A stretch of DNA of 38,891 nt. It comes from Paramacrobiotus richtersi. Taxonomy: Eukaryota > Tardigrada > Eutardigrada > Parachela > Macrobiotidae. The position numbers and the translations under genes are program-made. How positions within the stretch are numbered: the first letter of the stretch is position 1; each line of letters opens with the position of its first letter. The notes beneath the pieces were generated by a model. It was given only the letters and a program-made list of their open reading frames with translations. It did not search any database and was not told the origin of the DNA. This document shows, in pieces, positions 9,728 to 22,500 of this stretch. The DNA lies in the NCBI GenBank assembly GCA_034698045.1, contig JAQGAU010000131.1:1-38891 (forward strand). The letters are read 5' to 3'.

Positions 9728-10300
9728 TTGATTTATGGTACTAAAACGAGCGAAATCTGTTTTATTGATTCGAATCGAGCAGCTAAGGTGTTGGTGCACG
9801 ACAGCTACATGTACACTTTGGAGAAAAAGAAAGAGACCTTTCAATCCTGGCGTTGCCGTGACCGAGAGCGATGTAATGGCCGACTTCGTTATTTTCCGGC
9901 AACCGGCACTGTTATCACTTCAACGTCTCACACCCATTTAGCTGATCCCAACGCCGTTGCTGCAGCAAAAGCAACATCAGAAATGAAGAAACGTGCAGGT
10001 AACAGCATGGAATGGCCCCGTCAAATCCACCAGAACGTTACGGCAATTCCGATGTCCGGCAAAGAGAAGAAAGACCTCGGCCTGCACGGCTCGATCCCCC
10101 CGTTGGAAAATACGACATGTTCAAAATACTGGCACCGAAAGTCCGGGAAGGGCGTTCGCCAACACAGTCCGATATTCTGGTGCTCAACGCTGTCCGGAAG
10201 CGCAGTTAATTTCAGGGCTTACAGTGTTTCAACCATGGGGAACTACAGCGCATCCCAGGCATTTAGTTTGGCTTTCCCCTGCGGCTATATACGTAAATGA
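9728..10300 (+). CDS. FLYWCH-type zinc-finger open frame, probably a fragment
   Basis: The 190-codon frame contains one FLYWCH zinc finger near its start: VLVHDSYMYTLEKKKE, then WRCRDRERCNGRL and THTHL-like TSHTH. These supply the W-x-C-x5-C and H-x-H ligands. The next stretch, MKKRA...PRQIHQNVTA, resembles what follows the finger in FLYWCH/MULE-transposase-linked proteins. Beyond about residue 115 the sequence stops looking like a known protein, which suggests a frame break. No ATG precedes the finger in this frame, so it is a 5'-truncated copy or an internal exon. FLYWCH fingers bind DNA and are often carried by transposon-derived genes. It ends 218 bp from the HYDIN stop codon, tail to tail. 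Confidence 0.55.
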   Translation: MIYGTKTSEICFIDSNRAAKVLVHDSYMYTLEKKKETFQSWRCRDRERCNGRLRYFPATGTVITSTSHTHLADPNAVAAAKATSEMKKRAGNSMEWPRQIHQNVTAIPMSGKEKKDLGLHGSIPPLENTTCSKYWHRKSGKGVRQHSPIFWCSTLSGSAVNFRAYSVSTMGNYSASQAFSLAFPCGYIRK

Positions 10301-10518
10301 GGTGACGGTCTATGGTACCAGTAGTACGGTTGTAGTATCGGTGGATTGAAATGTACTGCACAACAAAAACATAATGTAACGACTTCCGCATACCATTTTC
10401 ACTGGTACAAACGAAAGTAAATTAATGATTATTGGTTCATGTACAACATAGTCGTACACTCGTGTGTAACCAACAACAGCCACGATAGCGTCTAGTATAA
10501 CCACAGCCACGATAATTT

Positions 10519-13500
10519 TTAAGTCTCTGCCTGAAGAAAATACACCCAACTACAACTAGGCCCGCCCTCATCCACCGTTCCCTCACTCTTAGGCGTGACC
10601 GTCAACTGTGCTGTCACCGTTCCCCCCTTCACTAGCCCCTCAACACTCCCCGGAGTCAAGCCCACCCCGACCACCACACTCTTCTTGCCCTTGACCCCGT
10701 CGAGGCTCTCCTTGCACTGGAACACCCGATTGGACAGACTCAGCCCGAAACTGCACGTCCGATTGAACGGGTTCCGCAGCTCCAACACCGGCACTGTCTC
10801 CCCATTAGCCAGCACTGTATACGGTCCCCGGGGTTTGGGCCGGACGCATTTCCCCACCAACGGGAACTGGAACTCCCCGGCTACCGGGGACGCGGCCACC
10901 AGACGTCCCTTGAATTCACCCAATTGCGACGGGTCAAAAGTCAGTTCGATGAGCTGCTCAGTGGGGACGGTGGTACTCCCGGGCGGTAAGGAGAGGATGG
11001 ATTTCTCACTGGACAGCTGGAATTCCCCGGTACCCTCTAGGATCTTGACGGCGAAGTCGGCACGGGTCCGGGAATAGTTGAGGATCTTACACGTATTGCT
11101 GGAGATGGTTCCGAGGGCGGTCTCGCAGTGGACAGGGGGTTCCGGTGGAGCGGGGAGGGCTTGTAGGGTCAGGTCGATGGAGAACATACCCAGTTCCAGG
11201 CTGCCGCCATCCATGCGTAACTGTGGATCAAGAGAGTGTTGGTCACGTTACGATTACAACTGAACTATGTATTACCTGAACTGTTCCCGGTTTTAATGGG
11301 AAATACTCCATGAACACCTCCAACTCTTTCTTCCCACCAATGGTCACCGCACTAACCGGATCAATCACCACATCCACCGGCACCCCAGACACGGCACACG
11401 TCACGGTGATGGGCGTGTCCAGAGGATTGCGAATCTTCACCGAGTCCCGCTTCATCGTCCTCACGGTGCTAACCACGGTCTTGCCTTCGTACGGCGGTCC
11501 CTTCACCACCCGGTACTGGACATCATAGTACTGGAACTCCCCAGTATCATCACACCGGAACACCACCCGGTACGTGTACACCTGGTTGACATCCTTATCC
11601 CGTAGGGCCTTGAAACGCAGCTCATACTCGGTCTGCGCCAGTCCTGGCAGGTGGACAATATCCTTGCCGGTGAACTCGACTCCGGGATCGGGTTTGTCGG
11701 GTTTCACGTACTCAAAGATGACGCGGAAGGACTGGGTCTTGGGCAGCCAGTTTGTTACCAGGAGTTTCTCTTTGAACTCCACCCGACATGGGACGTCCCG
11801 GGTGATGCGCCCGTTGGGTTTGGGAGGGAGCGTTTTCCCCACGAGGCCGTAGACCATCGCCTGTCCGCTGGGGAGGATCACTGCGACGCTGGCCGGGTGC
11901 GACCCACCGGGTGGGATGCGAAGTGGGCGGAAGATGACCTCAAAGTTCTCTGTGGTGTTGGGCTTCACGGTAACGTTACTAGGTACCAGCCAGTGCTCTT
12001 CTGATCCGTGGAGCTGTGGACGTAGGTCCCAGGGAACCAGTGTCGGGTTGGTAATAGCGAGCATTTTGCTGTCCGTCTGCCGGACAGGGCACTCAAAGGT
12101 CACGGTCTCTTTCGGAGCGGGCAGCGTCACACAGGCCCCAATTAGTGATAGTTTCACCGGGGTTCGGTTTCCCGCGATGGCACAGTTAACGTCCATAATG
12201 CGGATGTCCGGATTGAGAGCTTTCGGGGCAAAGGTGACCTCTAAAACTACATCACCCTTGCCGGCAATATAACCGGACTTTGGCCGGATGGCAAAGTGGG
12301 GCTCCAGTCGGCCCGCATCCCAGCTGAACTGGGCGCCGAGTTCCCCATCGTTCTTCATGACAATGTTCCGGGTAAGGGATCCCGATAGGACCAGGCTGGC
12401 AAAATCCACCATGGATTCGTCCAGCGTAACGTCAATTCCCGGACAGCTTCCGATGAGGGTGGCCAGTTCCCGGGTAACCTTGTGCTCGGTGGTAAATAAC
12501 ACCTTCGACTGAAACTGGGGTATCCGTTTGTTTGGTACAAGCTTAACATTCGCTGTTATCGATTTCATCGGCAGGATCGTGATGGGCGTGCCCGGGGTTA
12601 TAACAAGCACATTCTGCCCAATCAGTTCTTGGACACTCTGGCCACCCTGCAGATGCACCGTTCCCTTGATCTCCGTCTTGGATCGATTCATCACTACGAT
12701 CGGCATAGAACTCTCCTTCCCAACGGTGACTTTTGTAAACTTGAGATTCCGCATCTCCACGGGAACCTCCAAGACCAACGGGACTCCTTCTCCAGCCAAC
12801 GTCAACGTTTTGGTCACAGAAGAGTTAATCAAAAAGGTCAAGGATCCGGTGACTTTTCCGATATCTACCGGCAGGAACATGACCGTGTGCAGTGTGCTGT
12901 GTCCCGACTGGAGTGTCAATGCCTCAAACTCGACGGCAATACTGGCTGGGAGGTCGTAGTTGAGCAGGTCGATGGCCACGTTCTTACTAGTCTGGTTGGC
13001 GATAACGAGGGGAACGGTACTCCCGGTGCCCGGGCAGTCGCGGCTGATCAGTACCGGTCCGAAATCGCACTGATCGAAACTGAACTCTACGTCCAGTGAG
13101 TGGAGGGTGTGGGTGATGGGCATGGTGTAGCTCTTTCCAAACTCAATGTCCAGTACAAGGGAAAGGTCATTCGTGGTGTCCTTCATGGATTTGGGAGAAT
13201 AGGTCAGAGCGATGGTGACCGTGGTGTTCTGGGCGAGGATTCCTTGGGACGGAGAAATGACCAAAAAGGAACGGATAATCGGGTCTTTACTCTTGCCAAA
13301 CAGGCCGACGGTGTATTCGGTGTTGACGGGGCCGGTGTTAGTAATCTGGATGGCGCGTTTGTATATACTGTGCAGATCGTTAACCCCAAAGTCCAGGGTG
13401 GTTTCTGCGTCAACGGGGACTCGGTGACCTTCGTTGATATACACGACCTCGACAACGGGAACGATGACGTTATGCTCCATGATACACCGCAATGCCCGTG

Positions 13501-16500
13501 ATCGCCGCTCCACTTTAACCAGCAACGGCGCCTCCATCTTGAACTCCTTGCTTGACTGGAACGCAACCGACGCAACCACTTCTGACGCCGCGGGAATGAC
13601 CCCGTGCAGTGGAGACACGGTCCAGACGGCATCCACAAACCCCTTAAGGTACGCCAAATCCACATCAAACCGAAGCGGTATGGTTTCGGAATTGGTCAGC
13701 GTGACCGTCAACTCCCGTTTCATCCGCGGCAGCATCGGTTTGAAGGCGAGGATCGGGGGATGAAGAGTGACGGTGGCGTCCCGCACCGTCGCGGAGAGTA
13801 GCAGCGGCACGGTGAGTTGGTGGGAGGGGATGTCGATCCGCCATTTCGAGTCGAATCGCCCGAGGGAATGCGGGAGGAAATGGACCTCCAAGGGCGTACG
13901 CTTCCCGGCACCGACGACAGCCGTTGACGGCACGAATTCAAACGGGGGTTTCGTGGCGTCGGCGTCGTCCATACAGGTCACCTGGACGTCGTAGGGTGTG
14001 TCGGTGGGATTGGTTAGAAGGAGGCGCCTGTGGACGGGGTTGGAGATGCCGATAACGGCCAGGTCCATCACCCGGTACTCGGTGCCGTTGACTTCCGATG
14101 TCCGCAATGCCGGTGCGTTCTCGGTGCTTAAGTGGATCAAGGGGAGCTTGGCTAGTCCGTAGGTTGGGAGTATTAACGGCAGTCCACTGGGATCCTGGTT
14201 GTCCATCTCCACAAGTAGACATCCCAGATATTCCATGGGCTCGTCGGGAATAAAGTCCACCTGGAATGGGATAGAAACCGTGGACGAAAAACATCGATCT
14301 GAAATCTTGTTATATGATTTAACCATAAGTTTAACAATAGTAGAGCTCTTTTCGATGATCCTAACCTGGAAGATCTTGGCCGCACCGGGAAGTATTTCAC
14401 CTTTTCCGGGGGTTACAACGAATGCGTTCTTCAGGTCCGCGGTCTGCCCTTTTCCCATATTTCGGAACATAGCCGCATCAAGCCTCCGGACGATGGAGGT
14501 CTTCCCCGACCTCACAACTCCCCCGAGCGGCTGCGTCTCCGGGGCGCGTGGCTGTGTATCACTCGACGCCGTATCCTTCGACACCCGGCGCTTCTTCTTG
14601 GATCCCCCACTGGGCGGCGGATCCCTGGGTGTAGTGGTATCCGTGGTGGACACCGCGGTCAACCCCCTCGGCGACGGATGTCGGCCTTTCTCTCCGCGTG
14701 TCAGCGACGGCGTCAAACTCTGCACGGGAGCGTCGTCCACTACCACACCTTTGGCTTGGGAGGTCTTCCTCAAAACCAACTGTTCCATGTGATGAATACA
14801 GGCCTCGGGTGTTGCCAAAAATCCCGCAGTATATCGGATCACCACGTTACCGGTGTTCCTGACCACGAATGACAGACTCCGTCTCTCCAGGATGAACGTC
14901 TCTTTAAACAGCAACTCCAGCTGGTCGTGCTGGAATTTGGCGTAACCGGTTACGGCGGTCAGGACCAGTACGACGTTTCTTTGGAGATTCGGGAGCAGGG
15001 TGTAAGCGGGCTCGGGAGTCGGCGCCATGACAGTCTGCGTGGCTGTCGGTTCCACGTCGTGTTCCGCGGATTTCTCGCCGGTTTTGGGTTCTTTCACCGG
15101 CTTCTTCGGCTCATCTACCGGCTTGGCACTATGCGCGATTGGTTTCTTCTGATCCGACTCGCGCCGCTTCCCTGCTTCTTGGGCCTCCACCGTACCCTTG
15201 CGGTGTACCGATTCTTTCTTTGCCTGCGCACAAAAAACAATAAAGGACATCTTGATAAGGTGAAGAAAGGTGTTTGGCCGGTCTACTGTCGATAACTCGC
15301 AAAGGTCATGGAACGTATAACTGGCAGGGAAAGCCGTTTCTGGGACTTCCGTATACTTTACAAACAAGCATTTCTGCCGCCCCGTAGCCAGGCTCCTTAT
15401 CTCACGATGCAGAGTACGTTGCAAACAAAAATGCATATTTGCCACTAAGAATCCAGTTTTTTTAAGATCTTCATCGAATGTGTTGACGCTTCTGCTGAAC
15501 TATCTGTTTACTGTGTTGAACACAGCATTTTCGCACGAATGAGCAAAGCAGTAAGTTTGCACAGTAAGGGGGCAGAAATGCTTGTGCGTAAAGTATGAGT
15601 GTCAGAAATGACTTATTCTAGTACAGATGTATGTGTGTACATTTTGTGTACCGTACCTGTTTCTTATTGGTCTTCTTGGCAGTGGTAGCCATCGGGGGTT
15701 TCTTATGCGTTTCCTTCTTCTCTTTGACATGCTCCACGTCACCGTCCTCCGGGAGTTTATCCACAGAGGGCGCCATTAGGGCCCCGCTGTCGGGCCGCGG
15801 TCGCCGATGGTCCGTGACCACTTGCAGTGTCATCCGGTCCGCATGCCACGGCATCTCCACCTCGTAGTTGTCCGGGACCTGGATTCCGGATACACTGCAG
15901 CTGAGCGGCAGGACGTAGGTCTTGGTTTCGTCCGTCATGGTAAAGGTCACGGTTAAGGGCACGGCGGACTGGGGGCGGATGTGGCCGGCGCGGGGGTTTA
16001 TTTGCACAAGGTCACCTAGTGCAAAACGTTACTATCTGTTATACCAGAACTGTATGGCAAGGTGACATTATAATGCTGGCGCTAAAGATTACTACAGCAT
16101 GATCGTTACAGTTCAAAACTAAAACTGAATAAACCAAGACCATTACAGTATAAACTTTCGAAACTGCCTTAGTTCGTGGCGGTGATCCCAATACTGACCA
16201 AAGCGACAGAACTACGTTTGTTCAAAACTGCACCAGACTGAACCTCACCAGACTTCTCAAACAATTGACAACTTAACAATTAAAAAAGCTCTTTTATTGA
16301 TTCGTTATCAACCTGTTTAAGTAATGGCCGCGCGAACAATCCGTAGCCTTACCTAGTTTAGCCCAGTCATACCGCACCCAGTCTGCAGTCTGATTAACGA
16401 TCCTAAACGTCCACTTCCCCGTCTGGCTGGGAGGCCCGTCACCCCAACTGATCAGAAACGGCTCCATCAAAACATCCTCATACTGCGGCCCCATGGTGTT

Positions 16501-19500
16501 CAGTAACCGCATCCGCCAGTTGTAACTGACCGGAACTATCCCGTCCAGGACAATATCCGGTTGGACGCATTCGCCTTTCAGGAGAATCCCCGTATCAGGG
16601 CAGATATTGTCGACACACGTGATATCCAGGTATCGTCGGTGGCGGCCCGAAACGGCCGGCTGAAACCGGACCATATATGAACGCTCGGATTTTGCGCGAA
16701 ATGTGTTCGACTCTGCATCCCCGGCGCCACAGTTTTCGGGAGGAACAACTAGGAAAACGTCGTCCATTCCGCGGACTCTGACTACCAAATTGACCGGAAG
16801 TAAGGTGTCGTTACTCAAGACCACCGGGAAGGCGGCCGTCTGCCCAACGAACAGCTTCGGGAAGACCAAGGACAGTTGCTTCCGGCGATCCCGGAATGTC
16901 GGCTCGAGGATACGGATGTTCGGGAGCAGCGCCTCGGCGATGATATCAAACGCAAAAGCCGACGTTTTGGTCGGCTGCATGAACGCGGCATCCGTCAGGA
17001 CTTCCAGGCCCACATGGAACTTCCCGGAAATCGTCGGGGAAAAGGTCACGCTGGCTTGGACGGACTGGTGGGGGTCGATGGATACCGGAGTGGTGGGCTG
17101 GAGACTGAATCCCTCGGTGGCATTCTTTCCGGGACGAGCGCCCTTTAGGACGAAGTACGTCGTACATGGGACTTTGGTCGGATTGGTGAAACGGAAGTTG
17201 AGCTTTCTTTTGGTCCCGACAAACGTATACTGCACGAAGAGCTGACGCTTTTTCGGGAAGTACACAGATCGCTCCGCTAACCACTGGTCCAAGACTCCCG
17301 CTTCCGGTAACACCGGCATGTCGACTGGGAGGAGCAGATGCTCCAGGAAGATGGTCTCGAGGTCCTTGGTGTCGATAGTGGGCAGGGCAATGTCCCCGGA
17401 GACCTTGCACACCAGCCCCGCGGGGTGTTGGCTGGGATCCCGGTCGGGGATGTCCAGGATGTACTCGTCAGCGTGGGCCCCGATGACGTCGGACCAAAAG
17501 TCGATGGTGATGGTGGCGGTGTCGTTGGGGCGGACGGTGCCCTGGAGGGGTTTGACGGCAAAGGGACCGGCTTGGAGAGCGGCCAGGGCGGCTTGGTCCT
17601 GTTTCTTGACCGAGTGGCTGCTGGTGGTCGAGGGTTTGGCGTTGAGGGGGCTCTTGTTGGGGGCGTCGAGGGGTTTGGATTTGGAGTACGTGGTTGACGG
17701 TCTAAAAGATATACTCAGTAATCCAGTGTGTAGAGTATCGCTGCTTTATGACGTACTGTGCGGAGGGCTGCTGCAGCGGCCCCGTTGCGGTCTTTTTAAC
17801 CGTGTAGCTAAGGTCATGTACGCCGACATTCTGCAGTGTAATCAGCCGTGTCCGCTTCTGCAGCGGCAGGCTACACGGGAACCGCAAGTCGCCCACCGCC
17901 GGCGCCAAGATAAACTTGGTGTAGGCCGCCACCAGGGAGGTCTTAATGGGGATCTCCGCTACCCGTTGGAATGCCCGGGCTGGATCCAGGACCTGACATC
18001 TAACCACCTAGGAAGGAATTCAGACGCCATTTGACCGGTATATAAAATGACAAAAAAATGATACAAAATGGACAAAATAATGGTGCATGAAATATATGCA
18101 GAAGGAAATTAAATGATTTGAAGGATTATTTTTTTTTATTATCATTTTATTTTATTATTTTATTTTATTTTAGTTTTATTTAATATAATTATTTAAATAA
18201 ACAAATTTATTCATTAGTTTGTTATTAAAATAATACTCGATTTTTGCAGTGGAATCAGTCTCAGGTAGTTATTGTATGTTCAATGCATTCAATCTAACAA
18301 TTAAATGTAAATAATATTTACAAATAATAAAACTGAAAAATAAATCAGATAAATGAGCACTGTAACTACTTACCTTTTCCAGTTTCAGCTCCACTTCAAA
18401 CTTGGGCCGACAAACAATAGTAATGGTCACCGGACGGTCCGCGGACGTCAGCAGCCCATTCGCCGGTGCAAACTCGATCAAACCTTTCAAAAGGTCAACC
18501 GGGACTTTCTTAGCCAGTTCCTCGAACACCGCAAAAAAGTGATACCCGCAGTCGTTCTTCGTTCTGTTCTTCACCGTAATCTGCCGGGTGACCTCATCCC
18601 CAACCCGGCACACCCCAAAATCCAGCACCGACTCCTGGACCTTGGGGAACTGAATGTCCAGCATGAGGTCGTAGCTCTCCCCCGACACCACCACGCCCTC
18701 GGTCCCCACGACCCCGATGTCGGGGTCCTCGGCGCTGAACTCGATGCGAAACTGTTTTTTGGCGTGGGCGATGGGTTTGTCGCTGGTGGAGACGAACTTG
18801 ACCGGGATGTACTGGATGTCGGGGATGGGGTGGAGGGTGCCTTCTCGGGTGTCGAAGACGAATTCCGGAGGGAGGGACTCGGTGCCGAGGAGACGCCATT
18901 TGATTGGGAGGAGGAGGGTCTTGTTGCGGACCTCGATGTTCCCAACACCTGTGGAAGGATAGGACACACCTGTCACATCGTCGCAAGCTAATGATAGTGC
19001 TTCTTTTGTTGTGTAGGAACGGGTACCGCAGCAGGATGCACCGTCCGTCTATCTCATGAAACTCCGCCAACTGATCGACCTCTTCCTTGTTCGTTAGAAA
19101 TTATAATTAATTCTGCTTAATCCTAGTAATTAATCATTAGAAATCTGTAATTTAAACTGGTACGAATTAACTTGATAGTTAATTTATTTAATTCTAAATT
19201 ATTATTATTTCTAATCATTTCCTTTTAATTAGTTCATTATTAATCACCTCTAACTGTATAGAATAATTATTTGTAATATTTACTAATATTTATAATTATT
19301 TCTGGTTATTCCTACAGTAGTTATTCCCTAATTATTTCCTATTGTTTTTAATCTATTCTGATAAATTCAAAAATCTTATGAATTCATTCTATTGATTCTG
19401 AAAGTGGATTCTAATCGATCGACAGATTCGACACTAATAATTTTGTTGTAATATTAGAACTGGCTACGATTCTAGTCATTAAAAGAATTTGCGCATCTGG

Positions 19501-22500
19501 TTTTGTTTGACTACATACCGGTTTCTCGAATGGGCACCTTCTCGATGATAAGCGTCTTGGTTAGCACCTCCGCTTGTGGCCGAATCGATAAACAAGAGAG
19601 GACAATCTGCGTGGGGGCGGGGTTGAATTCTGTAAAAGCGTACAGGGTGTCCTCACACCGCCCTTGACTGGCCGGGTGGGCGAAGATCTGCACGGTGATC
19701 TCTTCGTTCCCGGCCAACGTCAACCGGTCCGGGACCACCGTAAAGTCGGGAGAGATGACCTTTTCCTTGGCATTACTCCCCGGTCGTTTGGCCAGACTGA
19801 AATGCGTGGATAACGGTCGTTTGTACGGGTTCTTTACGACAAACCGGTAAACATGCTGGGGCGCACACCGCCCGCCCAGGACGTCGGGTTTCTTCTTCCC
19901 ATGGACCAGTGGTCCAAAGTATAACTTCCGGTCCGTTTCGGCATACACCGGGCACTTGGCGTCGTCCTGCACCGTCTCCACCCAAATTTCTTTCGGGAAC
20001 AATCTAATTAGATCCCGAAATAGATCAAAATACCGGCAGCGTCCTTTCAGCTGCACGGGATACTCCGCGTCCGGGTAATCGACAATCTTGAATGTAAACG
20101 TCGTCTGGAAGGTGTTCTCCTGATCGGACCTTAGGAGGAGTCGTAACGTCGTACTCCCAAACGGCGGGAGCATCCACCGGAAGTGGTGCACCGGACGACA
20201 CCGCGGTTCACTAAACGCCTTGGCTTTCCCGTACGCCGGGTAGATCAGCGAGGGATCCGTGGGCGTGGCCACTTTGTTGTCCTTCTCGATGTAAGGGCCC
20301 TCCCGGGGCATGGCGGACCCGGTGGGACGGGTCTTGGCGGATTTGGCGATCTTGGTCCGATCGGGTTTCAATCCCGTACCCAGTTTACTGCCTCGGCTCT
20401 CCACACTGCTCCCGTCTTTCCCGCCCGAGAGGACCCGGTCTGGACTGGGGGCGTCGTCCTTGACGGTCTGCCGGGAGGTCTGGGTGGACGGGGCGACGGA
20501 CACGGTGACTGGTACGGGAGGGAGTTCGTTCGGGAGGGCGACGAACTGAAACGGGAGGGTGGTTTGGTCCACGACCGGTGGGGCGGTCGTAGGGCGCTGG
20601 CGGACAGTGTAGATGGTCGGCTTAGGAAGATCCAATCGGGCCTCCGTGACCTTATTGATTTTCTCATACAACGGTAGATCCCGCCACGGATCTATCGTAA
20701 TATCAAAGCTGATCAGGTCGTTATCCCCCGGAATCGTGTTTTTCCGCATGATCACGTGGTGCTTGACCCCGAAACTTCTCTTCCGCCGGTACCGGGATTT
20801 GACCCGCTCAACCACCGCTTTCTCGCGTTCAGCGCGCTCCGTCTCCGTGCGGTCTTTCGGTTTGGTCTTCAGATCGCGGAGCTTGGTGTTGCGCTTCTTC
20901 CCGGGAGCTGACTGACCGTCCTTGGAGGCGTCACTACGCTGGGGTCTGCGGAGGGTCTCCACCTTGCCGGCGGCGGTCCACTTGGTCGCAATGGTGATGT
21001 AGTCTTTCAGCGTGGCGAAGAACGCTTTGTGGGCTTTATACGCGTCCGAGTGGGCGATTTTAGGGGTTTGGCCTTCCGCGTGACCTTTGAGGAGCATGCG
21101 CCAGGAATCCCGGCCAGAGCGCTCAGCGGCGCCCTCACGATCACGGTCTTTGGTAACGGGACCGGGTTTACCTACGAGTAGTTGCTGGTGCTAAAACTAA
21201 CCTTTGAAAAACATTTTTCTAGAACTAAATACAGATATCATTTTGGAATTTTCGTGATTAAATAAGAATAATATTTCTGTTATACTATTGGTAATAATTA
21301 CCGTCGATAATTCCGTGATTTACAAATCACTGAACCAAAATGAATCTTATGACGTCACATACAGTGTGCGCATGCCACACTGTACGAAACCATGGACAAG
21401 TTCGGTCGGGAATACAGTAACCAATATAAAAATAATTAAAGGATAATTATTAATTATTCTAAATTTTAAGTAAGTAGAATGGTCCACAAACAGAAATCAA
21501 TCAGTACAGTATATCAAGCCGTTAGATATGGAATTACGATAAGTACCTTTCAGTTTCAGTACCGAATGTTTGGCCGTTTGTCCGCGACTAGTGGATTTGA
21601 CCGCACTGCCCTGATTGACTGTCTCCGCGTTGGACTTGCTTGCCATGGATTTATGATCCGACATGTCCTCCGTAATGGCCGGCAGTTTATGCGACGATCC
21701 GGCACCCTTATGCAGCGGCTTAGCCGTCAAGCCAACGGATTCCGGAGGCACTTCGGGTGGGGGCAGTACCGCCAGTTTGGCTTCCCTGGCTGCATCATGC
21801 TCCTATCAATTACCGGTCAGTTTCGAAGCATCACAATTTTCGCATTTCATATCAAAACGGTTTCCGCCTCAAACGACTGTTCTGACGTCACTTTACTGAA
21901 GCTTTTTACATGTAGATCTGGACCCAGTACTACCTTCTGCATCCGCATCAACTCCGCATACTGCGCAACCGTATCATCCACCCACTTCCGGCGCACCGCG
22001 GGAAGACTCCGATACTCCTCTTCCGACATACTACGAACACTGGCCATGTCCCGCATCACTTGGGCATAATGCCCATTCGCCCTATTCAACCGTTGGCTTC
22101 GCTGTAGCCGGACACAATAATCCCGAAAGCTATCACAAATGGTCACAGCGTGAATATGCCGGCGCGCCTCCACCGCGGTCAGGATGATCCGCAACACAGT
22201 CGGCGCCGAATCGATAAAATCACTCAGCATCCCGTCAAAAACAGCGCCCCGCCGGCAGTCCAGCTGGTACAGCCGCCAACTGATCAACTGCACCAAAAGG
22301 TCATCCGGGAGGATGCACGTGGCCACCTCGGTGGGTTCGTCGGTCAACGGGTGCTTGTAGCGGAGAGTTTTGGACTGAAAGACCAGATCGGGATCCGACC
22401 GGTCTCGTGGGACGCTTGGATCAACACCAAGGAGTTGGGGTTTGTGGACAGGTGGCGCTTTTGTCGGTTTGGACTGGGGCTTGGCCGTGGCCGGGGCACG

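Noticed and set aside
10595-15295. Many open frames on the plus strand opposite the long HYDIN exons, up to 197 codons
   Set aside because: They are antisense shadows of GC-rich coding sequence with a strong codon bias. None has motifs, and the minus-strand frame is HYDIN throughout.
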